Assembly: GCA_030220185.1 (NCBI GenBank)
Contig: JASPKZ010004200.1
Coordinates: 1 to 64,000 of the forward strand
Origin: Diploptera punctata
Lineage: Eukaryota; Arthropoda; Insecta; Blattodea; Blaberidae
Direction of reading: 5' to 3'
Length of the DNA: 64,000 nucleotides
The notes under the pieces are model-generated. The model was not told the origin of the DNA. It was given only the letters and a program-made list of their open reading frames with translations, and did not search any database. The first letter of the stretch is position 1. Each line of letters opens with the position of its first letter. Positions 33,331 to 43,592 of this stretch are shown here, one piece after another. The translations under genes and the position numbers were made by a program.

Positions 33331-34458
33331 CTACTTCAGCTTTACAACTCCCTGATTCATCAATAAGTGATCCCAAATATTTAAATTTTTAACAGGTCTA
33401 ATAATTCCTTGGGATAGGAATATATCTCGTCCACTTCCTCCTACTACAAGATATTCAGTTTTTTCCATGTTTACTCTTAATCCTCCTATTTCAAAAGCAT
33501 TTAGAAGTTTTCTCATCATGTATTTCACATCCTCGCGACTCTGGGCTATCAGCACTTGATCGTCTGCAAATAATAAGGAATGTACTGTGCCACCTTGAAC
33601 TGGTACTCCCATGCCTCCACAATATCGATTCCACTGCTCCAATATATGCTGGATGTATATTTTGAACAGAGTAGGGGACATACTACAGCCCTGTCGCAGG
33701 CCTTTAGTAGTTCTGAATGGAGAGGATATCATCTTACCCACTTTAACCGAAGCCTGACACTGCTGGTACAACCGTCGGACAAGTGAAATCGTTGGTAAAT
33801 CGATACCAACATCAACCATTGCATCCCAAAGTTGGTTGATTGGCACTGAGCCATAGGCCTTTTCTAAATCAACAAATATCAAATGAATTTCCTGGCCCTT
33901 AGCATGTGATTTTTCTGTTATCTGCCTCAGACTAAAAATGTGATCCATGCATGATTTCCCTCTGGTAAATCCTGCTTGGTCTTCCAACATTCTTCCTTCG
34001 ATAGTGTGTTCAAGTCTGTTTGTGATGATACTGCTAAAAATTCTACCCATGTATGACATCACACTGATTCCTCTGTAATTTCCAGGGTCTTTACGATTTC
34101 CCTTTTTATGAATAGATGTTATATATGACATACACCAATCCTTTGGTATTTCATCACCCTCCAAAATTTGATTAAACATTTTACAGATAAGTCTTTTTAA
34201 TAAGGGGGGTCCATATTTCCATAATTCTGTCATTATTCCACTGGGTCCACTGGCTTTACCATTCTTTGGTTTTTTCAGTGCCAGATTTATTTCTTCCTCC
34301 AAAATAGGTTCCATACGTGACGATATATTGTCCATATACTCCAAATTTTCACATTTTTGTCCCTTCCTTTTCTCAACAAGCAGATTTTTAAAGTGCTTCT
34401 CCCATTGTTCCATATTCACAAGATTCAAGGCTGGTGATGGATTATTAACTGCCCTCAT
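33331..34458 (-). pseudogene. LINE reverse transcriptase, right arm
   Basis: 375 open codons, longer at the N-terminus than in the left arm because a 1-base difference near 34370 keeps the frame (NLLVEKRKGQKCENLEYMD). It has the same RT motifs, including AYGSV in place of AYDSV and LLFADDQVLIA. The C-terminal part continues in other frames at 33098-33376 and 32834-33088, the latter with WYGHVRRM and RPRTTW. Confidence 0.85.
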
Positions 34459-34758
34459 CCTCCTTATAACTCTCCATGCCTCTGCAGATCTTCTGTATCC
34501 TAATGAATGATCGATTTCAGCACATACGTTTTCCCATGATTCTTCTTTACATTTTATTATAACCTACTTTACCTTTCTCTTGCATTCTCTGTACTTCTGT
34601 AGATCTTCTTTAACTCTTAGAGCGCAACCACTTATAGTACAATTTCTTTTTTTTTTATTAATAACTTCCAGTGCTTCCATAGTCATCCATTCTGTCCTTC
34701 CTCCACTTTTCCTCTCCCTTCCCAACACTTCCTCAGCTACTCCATTAACACAATGTTT

Positions 34759-35665
34759 TTAAAAAACATACAGGCCTTCAGCATTCAAATCCTCCTCTAC
34801 TACTTTCAGTCTATTGTTCATCCTTTCCTGATATAGGTAGCGTACACTATCTTCCTGTAATAGATGCACCAAATATCTGGGGTCATCTATAATAGTCATT
34901 TCTTTATTTTTCTGAGTTTTAGTTGTTTTTAATTTAGTTTTCATTGGGAACGCAATTTTTGATACAACATATGATGATCCGATCCACATTCTATCTTCCT
35001 CCGTACTCTAACATCTTGTACTTAATCAATCGTTGCTGTCTTACTATTACGTAGTCTATAATAGACTTCAAATTCCTGGAGTGATTTACCCAGGTATATT
35101 TATGTATATCCTTGTGTTTAAACTTTGTATTCATGATAACACATTCCCGCTCCTTACAGAATTCAATCAACCTCCTACCATTATCATTTTCTGTATCTTC
35201 TCCCCAGCCTCCAACAATGTTACTATTAATTTTTCTACCAACACGTCCATTAAAATCTGCCATTAGCAAGAGCTCATGTCCATTCACACAATCATCAATT
35301 ACTTCTCTCAAATCTTCATAAAAAGCCCTTTTCTCATCAACTGAAGCACAATTGTTGGGGGCATATACCCCTATTACTTCCACAGTAATTTCATGAATGC
35401 GTATAGTTATCTTAATTATCCTGTCACTTATTTCTTTCCAATTAACTATTCCAGATTTCCATTTTCTCTTTATGAGGACAGCCACTCGTGATTTTGCTTT
35501 CTCTGATTTTGGCACTCCACTACAGAAATGTATATAATCCCCAACCACTTCTTGTCCTTTCTTTTTTGTCTCATTTAAAACGATTATATCCATATCCAGA
35601 GTATCTAGTTCTTTAACTATTTCTACTAGTTTTCCACTTATTCCTTGTATACCCAAGTTCCACAC
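34759..35665 (-). pseudogene. LINE AP-type endonuclease, right arm (frameshifted)
   Basis: 224 open codons (34991-35665) start further upstream than in the left arm (NLGIQGISGKLVEI) and contain DIIVLNETKKKG, VYAPNN, LLMADFNGRVG and IIDYVIV. A base change near 34990 shifts the frame just before the terminal SDHH region, which continues at 34759-34989. Left and right arms therefore carry different small lesions. Confidence 0.85.
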
Positions 35666-35940
35666 ACCAAAGTCCGTTTACGTAGCCAAAGTCGATGCCT
35701 ATTAATCCGTCCGGCTAATTTCTTGGGAAACGTAGCAAGCTTTGTTCTATAGGATCGGGGTGCTAGCCCTCTGCCTAACCCCCAACCTGGAGGACCAGGT
35801 AATTTGTAATCGTTGATGTCTTCCCCTAGCCTTTGGAGGACCAACTCCCATCCTGCAAGGCAGCAGCTCCCTATCCTGAGGTAATCTCTTCTGCCTTCTT
35901 CGCCGTTGAGATTCCAAACTCTTCATCCGCCTAAGAAGCC

Positions 35941-37600
35941 ATGAATTTAACAAGTATACAAATAAGTTCATAAAAAACAATCCAACGGTACCGATAATGA
36001 AAGCTTTGTCTAAAATACACAAAACCAATAACCCAATGCGGCCAGTAGTAAACTGCATTAACGCCTCTACTACAAAATTTCCTATTTAATTGCACAAAAA
36101 CTAAAAGAATACATGAAATTAGAAGATAAATACACAATAAAAAACACATATGATTTTGCATATAAACTTAAAAACATAGAAATAAATAAGAATACGAAAA
36201 TGGCGTCATTTGCCATAAAGAATCTATACACTAACATTCCAATAAACGAAACTGTAAACATAATAAAAAATAAACTAGATAACAGTAACTTAAATACAGA
36301 ATACATAAACAAATTACACATAGTCATAAATACAATGATGAAGCAAAATTATTTCCAATTCAATAACCAAATATATGAACAAGAAGATGGAATCCCTATG
36401 GGATCACCCACATCAGGTTTAATGACAGAAATATTTCAACAAGATTTGGATAACAAATACTATGAAACTTTAATAAATAAATTCAATATAAAGCTAATTA
36501 CAAGATGTGTGGATGACGTCATGATTATTTATGAAAATGAGAACAGAAAAGAAAAGGAAATTCTGCTAGAACTAAACAATATACATAAAATAGAATTTAC
36601 GGAAGAGATAGAACTGAATAACAAAATAAACTATCTAGACCTTACCATAATGAAAAACATACAACAAAAGAAACTTGAAATAAATATTTTCCGCAAATCC
36701 ACAAATAATATGCTCACCATTAATAACAAATCTAGACACCCATACCAACATAGAATCGGCACATTTAATAGTTTAATCAACATAATGCTTAAACTACCCT
36801 TGAACAAACCAAATTACAACACAGAACTGCAATATCTTAAAAAACATGGCGAAAAACAACGGATTCAACAAACAAATCATTGATAAGCTCATAAAGAAAC
36901 AAAAAAAGAAAAAATGACGCAAAAAATATAACAAAACTTGAAAGAGAATCTAACAATAACAAAACATGGGTAACATTAACATACACAGAAAATGAAACCA
37001 CAAAACTAGCCATAACTGTGAAAAAGATAAATAAAAACATTAACACAGCTTATAAAAGAGGAAACAAATTAAACAACATAATATACAATGGCATAGAAGA
37101 ACACAACAAATTCAAAAACAAGGGAGTCTACAAACTAACATGTAAATATTGTAATAAAATTTTATATTGGCAGGACAAGCAGAAATTTCAATACTAGATA
37201 TAGGCTAAAGAACATCTAAAAGATTTCATACACGCGAATGATAAATCAAGCTATGCTAAACATCTCATTAACGCAGGTCATCGAATGAACACAATTGAAA
37301 ACACTCTCACGATCACCCAGAAAACATTCCAGCTAGGATAAATATATTTGAAGATCTTGAAATTATAAAGGAAACAAAGAACACTCACTTCTCAATGTGA
37401 ACGCACCCCAGTCAAACCCATTATACGAGATCGGCAAAAACAAGTCAGTTGCTGCTACAAACATCACCGTACACAACCACAACAAGCAACGGAAACTCAA
37501 CCTGCAGAAGATGGAATGTAACTTCCGAAAGCGCTCCAGTTAATTTTATATACAATATATTAACAAGTTGTGGACGACCGCACCTACCAACAGGTACAAT
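35941..37600 (+). pseudogene. PLE reverse transcriptase and GIY-YIG region, right arm
   Basis: Plus-strand coding resumes after the LINE with SKIHKTNNPMRPVVNCI (the usual 'PKxHK ... PMRPI' segment) at about 36005-36060. The open stretch 36113-36883 (256 codons) follows, with IKNLYTNIPINETVNII, MGSPTSGLMTEI and RCVDDVMIIY. Compared with the left arm there is a 3-base deletion (NNIHKIEF versus NNIHPKIEF) and a frameshift near 36840. The GIY-YIG part (GVYKLTCK, then LYWQDKQK in a shifted frame) runs to about 37500. Confidence 0.85.
37502..37540 (+). ncRNA. Hammerhead-ribozyme-like motif, PLE family 1, right arm
   Basis: Same layout as 27206-27243, but stem II reads GGAAU/ACUUCC, losing one pair. 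CUG (37502-37504) and CAG (37537-37539) form stem I. AGCGCU gives a minimal stem III, which is known to work as a dimer in other PLE hammerheads. Confidence 0.55.
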
Positions 37601-37611
37601 TTAATTTTTAA

Positions 37612-38165
37612 AAATATTTAGGATCAATTTTAGAATCAGATGTGAAAAGTTGTATTGAAATTGAAATTAAGAGAGAAATTAGTGAAAGAAGAAAAGAAAT
37701 TGGAATGTGAAATTCAGTGATATTGAGCAAAAAATATTAGAAATAAAGCCATGACGCTTATATTTAAATCAATAGTACAAAGTCTTATGTTGTATCATGC
37801 AGAGATCTGGACTTTAGGTAGGCAGCAAGCAAAAAGATTGTTGGAAACAAAGATGGATTTTTGGTGAGCATGAAGGAAATCAAGAAAGGAGAAAATTCGG
37901 AACAAGAAAATTAAATAAATAATGAATGTTAAACATAATATTATAGTAGTAATAGAATAATGAAGATTGAAATGGTACGGACATCTGAAAAGGATGGAGA
38001 ATAAGAGTTCCAAGAATGATGCTAGATTTGGTTGCTGAAGGCAGGAGGAGGAAGGGGAAACTCAGGGAATAGTCGATGGATGAAGTGAGAAGAAACATGA
38101 TGAGTAGAGGCCTCAAAGAAGAAGATGCTGAGAATAGGTGGCGAATCAAAATACATTTGTACTGA
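37612..38165 (+). mobile_element. LINE (RTE-like), right half of the interrupted copy
   Basis: It resumes in frame with KYLGSILESDVKSCIEIEI and ends in decayed coding for a WYGHLKRM-like and 'ggaggaggaaggggaaa' (RRRKGK) C-terminus near 38060. It is contiguous with 26440-27081 if the PLE palindrome and one target copy are removed. Confidence 0.75.
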
Positions 38166-38169
38166 AGGA

Positions 38170-38960
38170 TATCTACACTAATGAAGAGAAAGTCCTTAAT
38201 GAAAATCATAATACTAATCCTAATAGTAATGAGGGTTGCCTAGTTATACCCATAAGGCACTTGTGTTGACGGTCCTCTCTACCCACTGGGAAGTTAAAAT
38301 ATGCCCTGAGGACTAGGGTTGCAACGGTGATACAGGCAATGACACTGGTCTACTTACTAGACTAAGCTGCTGTTTTCGATCAGTGGGAACTTCACTGGTT
38401 GCTCAAGAACGTCTATTCTTGATTACTGGAATTAATCCTATTTGAATGACCTGAAAAACAAGACAGGCATCATGTCAGCACAAAACACGCTAATATAGGA
38501 TTCAGCCATGATCCACAAGACACTATTCGACAAAATGAGGAACTTTTGTGAGCCAAGAACTGGCATATACCTTAACTACAACTTCATCCAATTTTACGTA
38601 ATATCTGCTTATGTGGCGTGATGATTTTTTATTTACATATCTATATTGCATTTCTAGAAAACCTCTCATTTTTAAGTATCACATTATGACAAAACGAGAA
38701 TGAAGGTGTTTACTACATCGTTTGGTATAATTTCTCCTCAAGAGTAAACAATTCCAAGTGACATAAAACTAACGGAAAATAGTAGCTGCATACAGAATTA
38801 AATCCATGTAATATGTTTCTCTTTCTTAAATAAATTTTCAATTAAATATAAAAACAACCTGTATGTGATTTTGTTTGAAGTTCTGTTTTCTCGAGCAATA
38901 GTTCTGCAAGTAAAAAAGTATGTATATTAAATTATTATAATATTTGAATTGATTTGGAAT
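38170..38960. other. No gene; contains an inverted copy of the 25835-25925 motif
   Basis: 38585-38690 is the reverse complement of the repeat at about 25815-25925 ('gaaaacctctcatttttaag'). The rest is featureless. Confidence 0.5.
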
Positions 38961-38964
38961 AACC

Positions 38965-39205
38965 TGTTTTCATCTTAAAATTCACACAACCAACTTATGT
39001 TTATTTAGGTAGAATTTGTATCAATCACCTTCGTCTTCAAAACGACAGAACAACGGTCGTGACGATACTGAGGATGGAACAGAAACTATGTTCCGAAACT
39101 AGTTTATAGTCAAATAAGAGGAACAATATTAAGTGAGTGATAAAAATTCTACCTAAATGAATATACCTCATAGTGTGAATTCCTAAAATAAGTAATCAAC
39201 TTATG
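38965..39205 (+). mobile_element. Short inverted-repeat remnant of a third PLE family
   Basis: 38995-39027 ('tttaggtagaattt...atcaatcac') and 39136-39165 are inverted copies, and further 'aattcacac' matches lie at both ends. Between them is a short coding-like end followed by the ribozyme-like motif at 39068-39111. The arrangement is the same as the outer ends of the two larger PLE dimers, reduced to about 240 bp. Confidence 0.5.
39068..39111 (+). ncRNA. Hammerhead-ribozyme-like motif, PLE family 3
   Basis: CUGAGGA (39068-39074) is followed by U and stem II GGAAC / GUUCC with a 9-base loop, GAA, then stem III ACUA / UAGU with loop GUUUA, and C at the cleavage position (39111). All invariant core bases are present (CUGANGA, GAA, UH). 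Stem I is weak or absent in the immediate flanks. Confidence 0.6.
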
Positions 39206-39209
39206 TATT

Positions 39210-39650
39210 GTGTAATGAAATCATCCATTTTGTTTCATGCATCCAGGCTACAATATTCTTACCAAACAGTTCCTCTACAGTTTTCCCTTCTCATGTAATT
39301 ATTTTATATACTTATAGCGCTGGGATTATTTGAATTACTTCCATCGCTATTGTTTTTCTTCATTCCATCAAAATTATTTTTGAATGTAGTTTCCTAGAAA
39401 TATAAAAGTTTATAACTGATTAGCACATTTTCACAGTTATGGTGGTAATTGTATAATTCCTTCTGCATATATATGCAAAATATCAACAGCAAATTATGGA
39501 CATTTCGATGAGCTTGCAACAGTAACAAACAGGAATAATTTATTCACAGGATCATCTCTGGAAAGGCATGATATAGTCTATATTATGCATGATGGAGATT
39601 CTTGCCTCAAATTCTCTCAGAAATGTTAAATTAACAACATGTAAAAGACG
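39210..39650. other. No recognisable feature
   Basis: A/T-rich, with no repeat ends or exon signals that I can support. Confidence 0.5.
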
Positions 39651-39651
39651 A

Positions 39652-39965
39652 GCCTTATGGGCTTAGTGGTCAGCGTTCCTCACTACAGTTCATGAGGTCC
39701 CGAGCTCGATTCCTGGTCAAAACTATAGGATTTTTTTTTTGTAAAGGGAATTATTCCTTTGGTTTCCCATGTTCTGGAAGTTAGGTTAGAATTATGTTAA
39801 GAACTCTCCTGACGCTTCATTATCATTTATCACCCATAATACCATCGTGGTAACGTAACTCCGCCTTCTAGGTGCCCAAACCTAAGAAATGGATTACAAT
39901 TCCGCCAATGCCAGGGGAGAAAGCTGAAATATCATAAAAGACAACCTGGTGGCATTACACAAATA
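39652..39965 (+). mobile_element. tRNA-derived SINE, family 5
   Basis: Box A 'gggcttagtggtcagcg' (about 39659) and box B 'gagctcgattcctgg' (about 39701) are clear. The body runs to 'gacaacctggtggcatt'. Single copy in the window. Confidence 0.75.
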
Positions 39966-40053
39966 TATATCTATGTGTGTATGTGCGTGCGCGTGCGTGC
40001 AAATAATGGCGATGTTAGGTACTAAAAAATGTGAAACAGATATCTTTCTTTAA

Positions 40054-41090
40054 CCCACTGGAGACACGTTTAAAGCGCCTAGCATGTTCACTGGGAACCC
40101 ATTTAAATCTCCTCACCGCTACTCCGGCTGCGCTGGACTTTAAATCAGAATACAAAATACACATACTGTGTTCTATCACTTATGTTTTCAGATATTTTGT
40201 TTACCCCTGAATTTCTTTTAGTATCTTGTACTTTTACGAATAGCAAAGGAATGTGGCCTACCTGCTACCCTCTTTTGTGCATTGTAAACCATTATGTTTT
40301 GTTATTTTCAAGGCTGTGAAAGTTGACAAACAATTCAAAAACCATCTTTTTGTAAAAGTTCTCGGACATTGCCTTGAAAGTAAACACAAATCATATGTTC
40401 AAACAAGACCGAAAAAATAACAAACGCAATATAATACTGTACATAATAAAAATAAATATATGAAATAAAATAAGCATAGACCTATACATTATAAAATCAG
40501 GAAAAGTTCTTCGTATATTTTTTAATTATCATAGTTATATATCGACCTGTAAATTATAAAATACTATAGATAAAAACTGGACGAAACTCACCTAATATTT
40601 CTACCATCAGTAGCACGCACGGTTACGTTGTCACTGTATATTATTTCATCGTCCGAATCTTCGTTCCATGATAATTCACTACAATCACTGTCACATAACA
40701 TTTCATCCACTACTTCTCAAAAGCAATACGTTCTCTCCTATTTACGCACATATTGCAAGAAAAAAAAATAAATTTAAAACTATGAATTTTAACAAATAAG
40801 CACTGAATTTATATTCACTTATATTTTACCGTAATAAATGCCTACAACTATAGTCTACTATTCTATAAATAATAACTAAAATAAACTATACAATACACTA
40901 GGCCTATACATATTTACTTTACATAAACAAACAACAAATTTTACTGATGGTGAACCGAAAATTTAAACCACTAAAAAAACCTAACGTCTTACAGTGGGGG
41001 TTATAACACAACAACGAGTCTAGCTCGTGGAGGAGCTGTTTGGACTTTCTACCTGCTCACGAGGGAGACTCGTTAAAAGTCTCCAATGGG
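40054..41090 (-). mobile_element. PiggyBac-like transposon, truncated/non-autonomous
   Basis: TTAA target duplications at 40050-40053 and 41091-41094 flank inverted ends CCCACTGGAGAC and CCCATTGGAGAC (11 of 12). TTAA plus a C-C-C start is the piggyBac signature. The 1,037-bp interior keeps only a first-exon-like piece of an acidic protein at 40592-40701. Confidence 0.75.
40592..40701 (-). pseudogene. PiggyBac-like transposase N-terminal exon (acidic region)
   Basis: ATG at 40701 opens 36 codons rich in Asp, Glu and Ser (MLCDSDCSEL, WNEDSDDEIIYSD), ending at a consensus donor (ATTAG|GTGAGT, intron from 40591). PiggyBac transposases begin with just such an acidic, Ser/Asp/Glu-rich N-terminus. 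The catalytic DDD domain is absent from the element, so this is a decapitated copy. The identification rests on the TTAA ends plus composition. Confidence 0.5.
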
Positions 41091-41107
41091 TTAATACATA
41101 AGAAAAT

Positions 41108-41465
41108 GTGAGTTTTTGAGAATAAAGTGCATATGAAGATCTATTGACTAAACAGAGACATGTAGATAGGTGAATGGAGAAAACTTCATAACAGATAGAA
41201 AACCAGATATAATATAAGGAGTTAAGTTTCGCAGACTCCGATGGGCAGGACATTTGGGGCATTTTAAAAATTGACTAGACGAATGGAAACTTATCATGGG
41301 GAAAACAAAGTGGAAATCATTCAGTAGGAAGGCCAAGACTGGGGGGGGGGTTAATAACATCTGAAGGAAGTAAATTACAAAGGGAATGATTGGATATGTT
41401 ATCTCAGTATATAGATGTATGGAGAACGTATGTCTGAGCTACAATGGTTTTGATAATGCTAGTGG
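41108..41465 (+). mobile_element. LINE 3'-end relic, family A
   Basis: Family A text: 'gagaataaagtgcatatga', 'ctccgatgggcaggacattt', 'ggaaggccaagactg' and 'gatgtatggagaacgtatg'. The 5' edge lies next to the piggyBac-like element. Confidence 0.75.
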
Positions 41466-41799
41466 TAAATAAAACTTTTGAATTAATAATTTTCCTTTTG
41501 TGTTTTTTTATTGTAGAAGTTTTCTAAGTAGACGTTGATGGCTAAATTTTTTGTAAACTAGTTTTGTGTAATTTGCATTAGTTTGGACATATTCCTCTCC
41601 TGTTATACACATAAACATCGTTTGTAAGAGAGAAGTTAAATCATCATGTTTAGGAATGGACTGGAGGCCAAACTTTTGAAAATTATATTTTGTGCTGCAA
41701 AGTATCTCGAAGCTTCGCTCTAAGCATGAGTCTTAAGGATCCTTCCCAAGATAATGATACCTACATACGGTTTTGGGAATATATTAAGTTGGATATTCC

Positions 41800-42055
41800 A
41801 AAATGAAATTCGGAAAGATATTAAATATCGTAAATGGTAATAGATTGGACACACTAAGTACTGAACCAGGCAGTGTGTCAAAGAGTGTTTTGGAATGGGA
41901 TGCACAGGGATTGCCCAGGAAAAGTGGAAAACCAAAAATTACATGTCACAGCACAATAATAACAGAAATTGAACAACAAGGAAAAAGCTGGAATGTAGCT
42001 TAGAATTTAGCAAAAACAAAGTCCGGTGGCGCGATTTCACTACTAGATCTAACAA
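41800..42055 (+). mobile_element. LINE C-terminal relic, family D
   Basis: Coding remnant: VLEWDAQGLPRKSGKPKIT, then EIEQQGKSWNVA and NLAKTKSGGAI. It corresponds to a LINE end of the 'WNPQGKRKRGRP ... GKTW' type, distinct from families A-C. Confidence 0.65.
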
Positions 42056-42059
42056 GGGA

Positions 42060-43060
42060 ACTGTCAACCATCACATGCCGAAATCTACCTTGTAATTTAT
42101 TCCCGTGAAGGGTTATGATGTACCAAGGCCGTGTCTAGTAAATTATCTGCCGTTTTTAACTGCAAGGTATTGAAATGCAGCGCCAGATCTCTCGTTTAAA
42201 CTATAGGGGAGTAATATATAACCCTCACTACCTGCTATCTGCACAGAGTTCCGCCTCACTTCTCTAAACTCTTACTCATGTAGGGAGTCCATCTGCTCCA
42301 TACAGTGTGTTGCCACTGCTGTATTCTAACTTTGATTTTTTGCCTTGCTGTTTAAAAATGAATATACTTTTTTTGGACGTATCCTTAGTATATCACAACC
42401 TTTCTCTGGGAAAAAATTGCAAGGTGGATTTTGGCATGCAATTGTTACCAGATCCCTTGCAAGTTGGATGAATGTAGGAATTTCATTGTTGTAGAAAGTA
42501 TCAAGGGAGGGAAATGTGCTTGCTCCAGTAGTACTGATATTTCTGCTACAGCTAATAAAAATTGCTCCTCTGGCATCATTTAAATAGAAAGGTATTTTCC
42601 TACTGATTCCTACTGACTAAAGTAATTAACTATGGAGAATAAGAAACTGTTGATGTACTTTGCAGATGATACAGTGAAAAAGAGAATGATCAGTAGCTGG
42701 TTCAGTAACTTGAAAGTATATTTAACTTTTTTTCAATATTTTCAATTTGTACAGAATTGTTTAGACATTTCTTTAATGTACTGTTTTTTTAGTCGTTTTG
42801 TTTTTTCTAAGCACAATATGTTAATTGCATTGTAATGAATAGGTTTGAAACATGGTTACAATGCCTGAAATGCCTAGTAATACAGAACGTGCCCAAATTT
42901 ATTAAAATTTGTCGCTATTTTAGGTACCAGTACATAAAATTACAATTTTTAGTGCTTCAAGTCTGATTCCTAAGTAAATGGATATCTACAAATTTAATTA
43001 AATAATGTGGTAATTATTTACTTGTCAAACAACAATATTATATAATATAGATTTTTCTTC
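42060..43060. other. No recognisable feature
   Basis: A/T-rich sequence. A short LINE-like phrase 'tactttgcagatgatac' (YFADDT) near 42655 is an isolated hint of an RT motif C. Confidence 0.4.
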
Positions 43061-43132
43061 TTAATTATTAAGTCTTATTAATATAAAATTATAGAATATT
43101 CACCTGAAAGGTCCGTCTCCTCAACTTAATTA

Positions 43133-43592
43133 TCATTTAACTGTAGCGCTTTCGGGACTTGTCCCATCATCGGCAGGATTCAAAACTGGTGTTTCACTGA
43201 AGATCTGGTAGAGGGGGTTACATGTATTGGGTTCGTTTTCGTTTATCAGGCTGTCGTTGTGAGCTGCTTTCATGATTTCCATCTCTTCGAGTACGTTGAT
43301 CTTCGCTGGATTATTTTCTCTGTGTATTACTGTTAGGGTGTTTTCAATATTTAACATGCGATGTCCTTCATGGATAACGTGTTTTGCATAGCTTGATTTA
43401 CCTTCTGCGTGAATGAAGTCTCGAAAATATTCTTTGAATCTGATGTTAAAACTCCTGTTTGTCCTTCCTATATAAAATTTGTTGCAGTCCTTACATGTCA
43501 GTTTATAAACTCCTTTGCTGTTGAAAATGTTATTTTCTTCAATGTTATTGTTTATTATGTTGTTTAATTTGTTATTGGTTCTGTATGCTATA
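43133..43592 (-). pseudogene. PLE GIY-YIG endonuclease domain, left copy (larger)
   Basis: In minus reading: NNKLNNIINNNIEE, GVYKLTCKDCNKFYIGRTN, then FRDFIHAEGKSSYAKHVIH and GHRMLNIENTLTVIHREN to a stop at 43133. G-V-Y/F-Y-I-G and the downstream H/E/N residues of the GIY-YIG fold are all present. It is 5' truncated, so no RT remains. The sequence is clearly a different PLE family from the 27-37 kb dimer, though the layout is the same. Confidence 0.8.
43139..43178 (-). ncRNA. Hammerhead-ribozyme-like motif, PLE family 2, left copy
   Basis: CUG, CCGAUGA, U, stem II GGGA(C) / (G)UCCC, GAA, AGCGCU, A, CAG. It overlaps the last codons of the GIY-YIG ORF. Position 4 is C instead of U. Confidence 0.6.

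Larger units (their letters stand above)
32781..35940 (-). mobile_element. Full-length RTE-like LINE inserted in the PLE, right arm
   Basis: The target duplication 'atgaatttaac' is at 32770-32780 and 35941-35951, exactly the complement of the left-arm duplication. It is the same LINE copy as 28819-31975, in mirror orientation. Confidence 0.9.
27082..37611. mobile_element. Head-to-head dimer of Penelope-like elements forming a 10.5-kb palindrome
   Basis: Arms 27134-32349 and 32407-37611 are reverse complements with sparse differences (for example ggataaag at 28831 versus ggatgaag on the other strand near 35925). A ~57-bp spacer lies at 32350-32406. Each arm, read from the centre outward, is a PLE (N-terminal part, RT, GIY-YIG, ribozyme-like 3' end), split by the same RTE-like LINE in reverse orientation. 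The left arm alone has 52 extra bases at its outer end (27082-27133). A ~12-bp target repeat ('tatttag' core) flanks the whole structure inside a host LINE, which argues for a true insertion rather than an assembly fold. Confidence 0.85.

Noticed and set aside
27134..37611. Palindrome as a missed-adapter or folded-read artefact
   Set aside because: Flanks are two consecutive halves of one LINE with a short target repeat, the arms carry different frameshifts, and the spacer is not adapter-like. Read-level proof is still not available to me.
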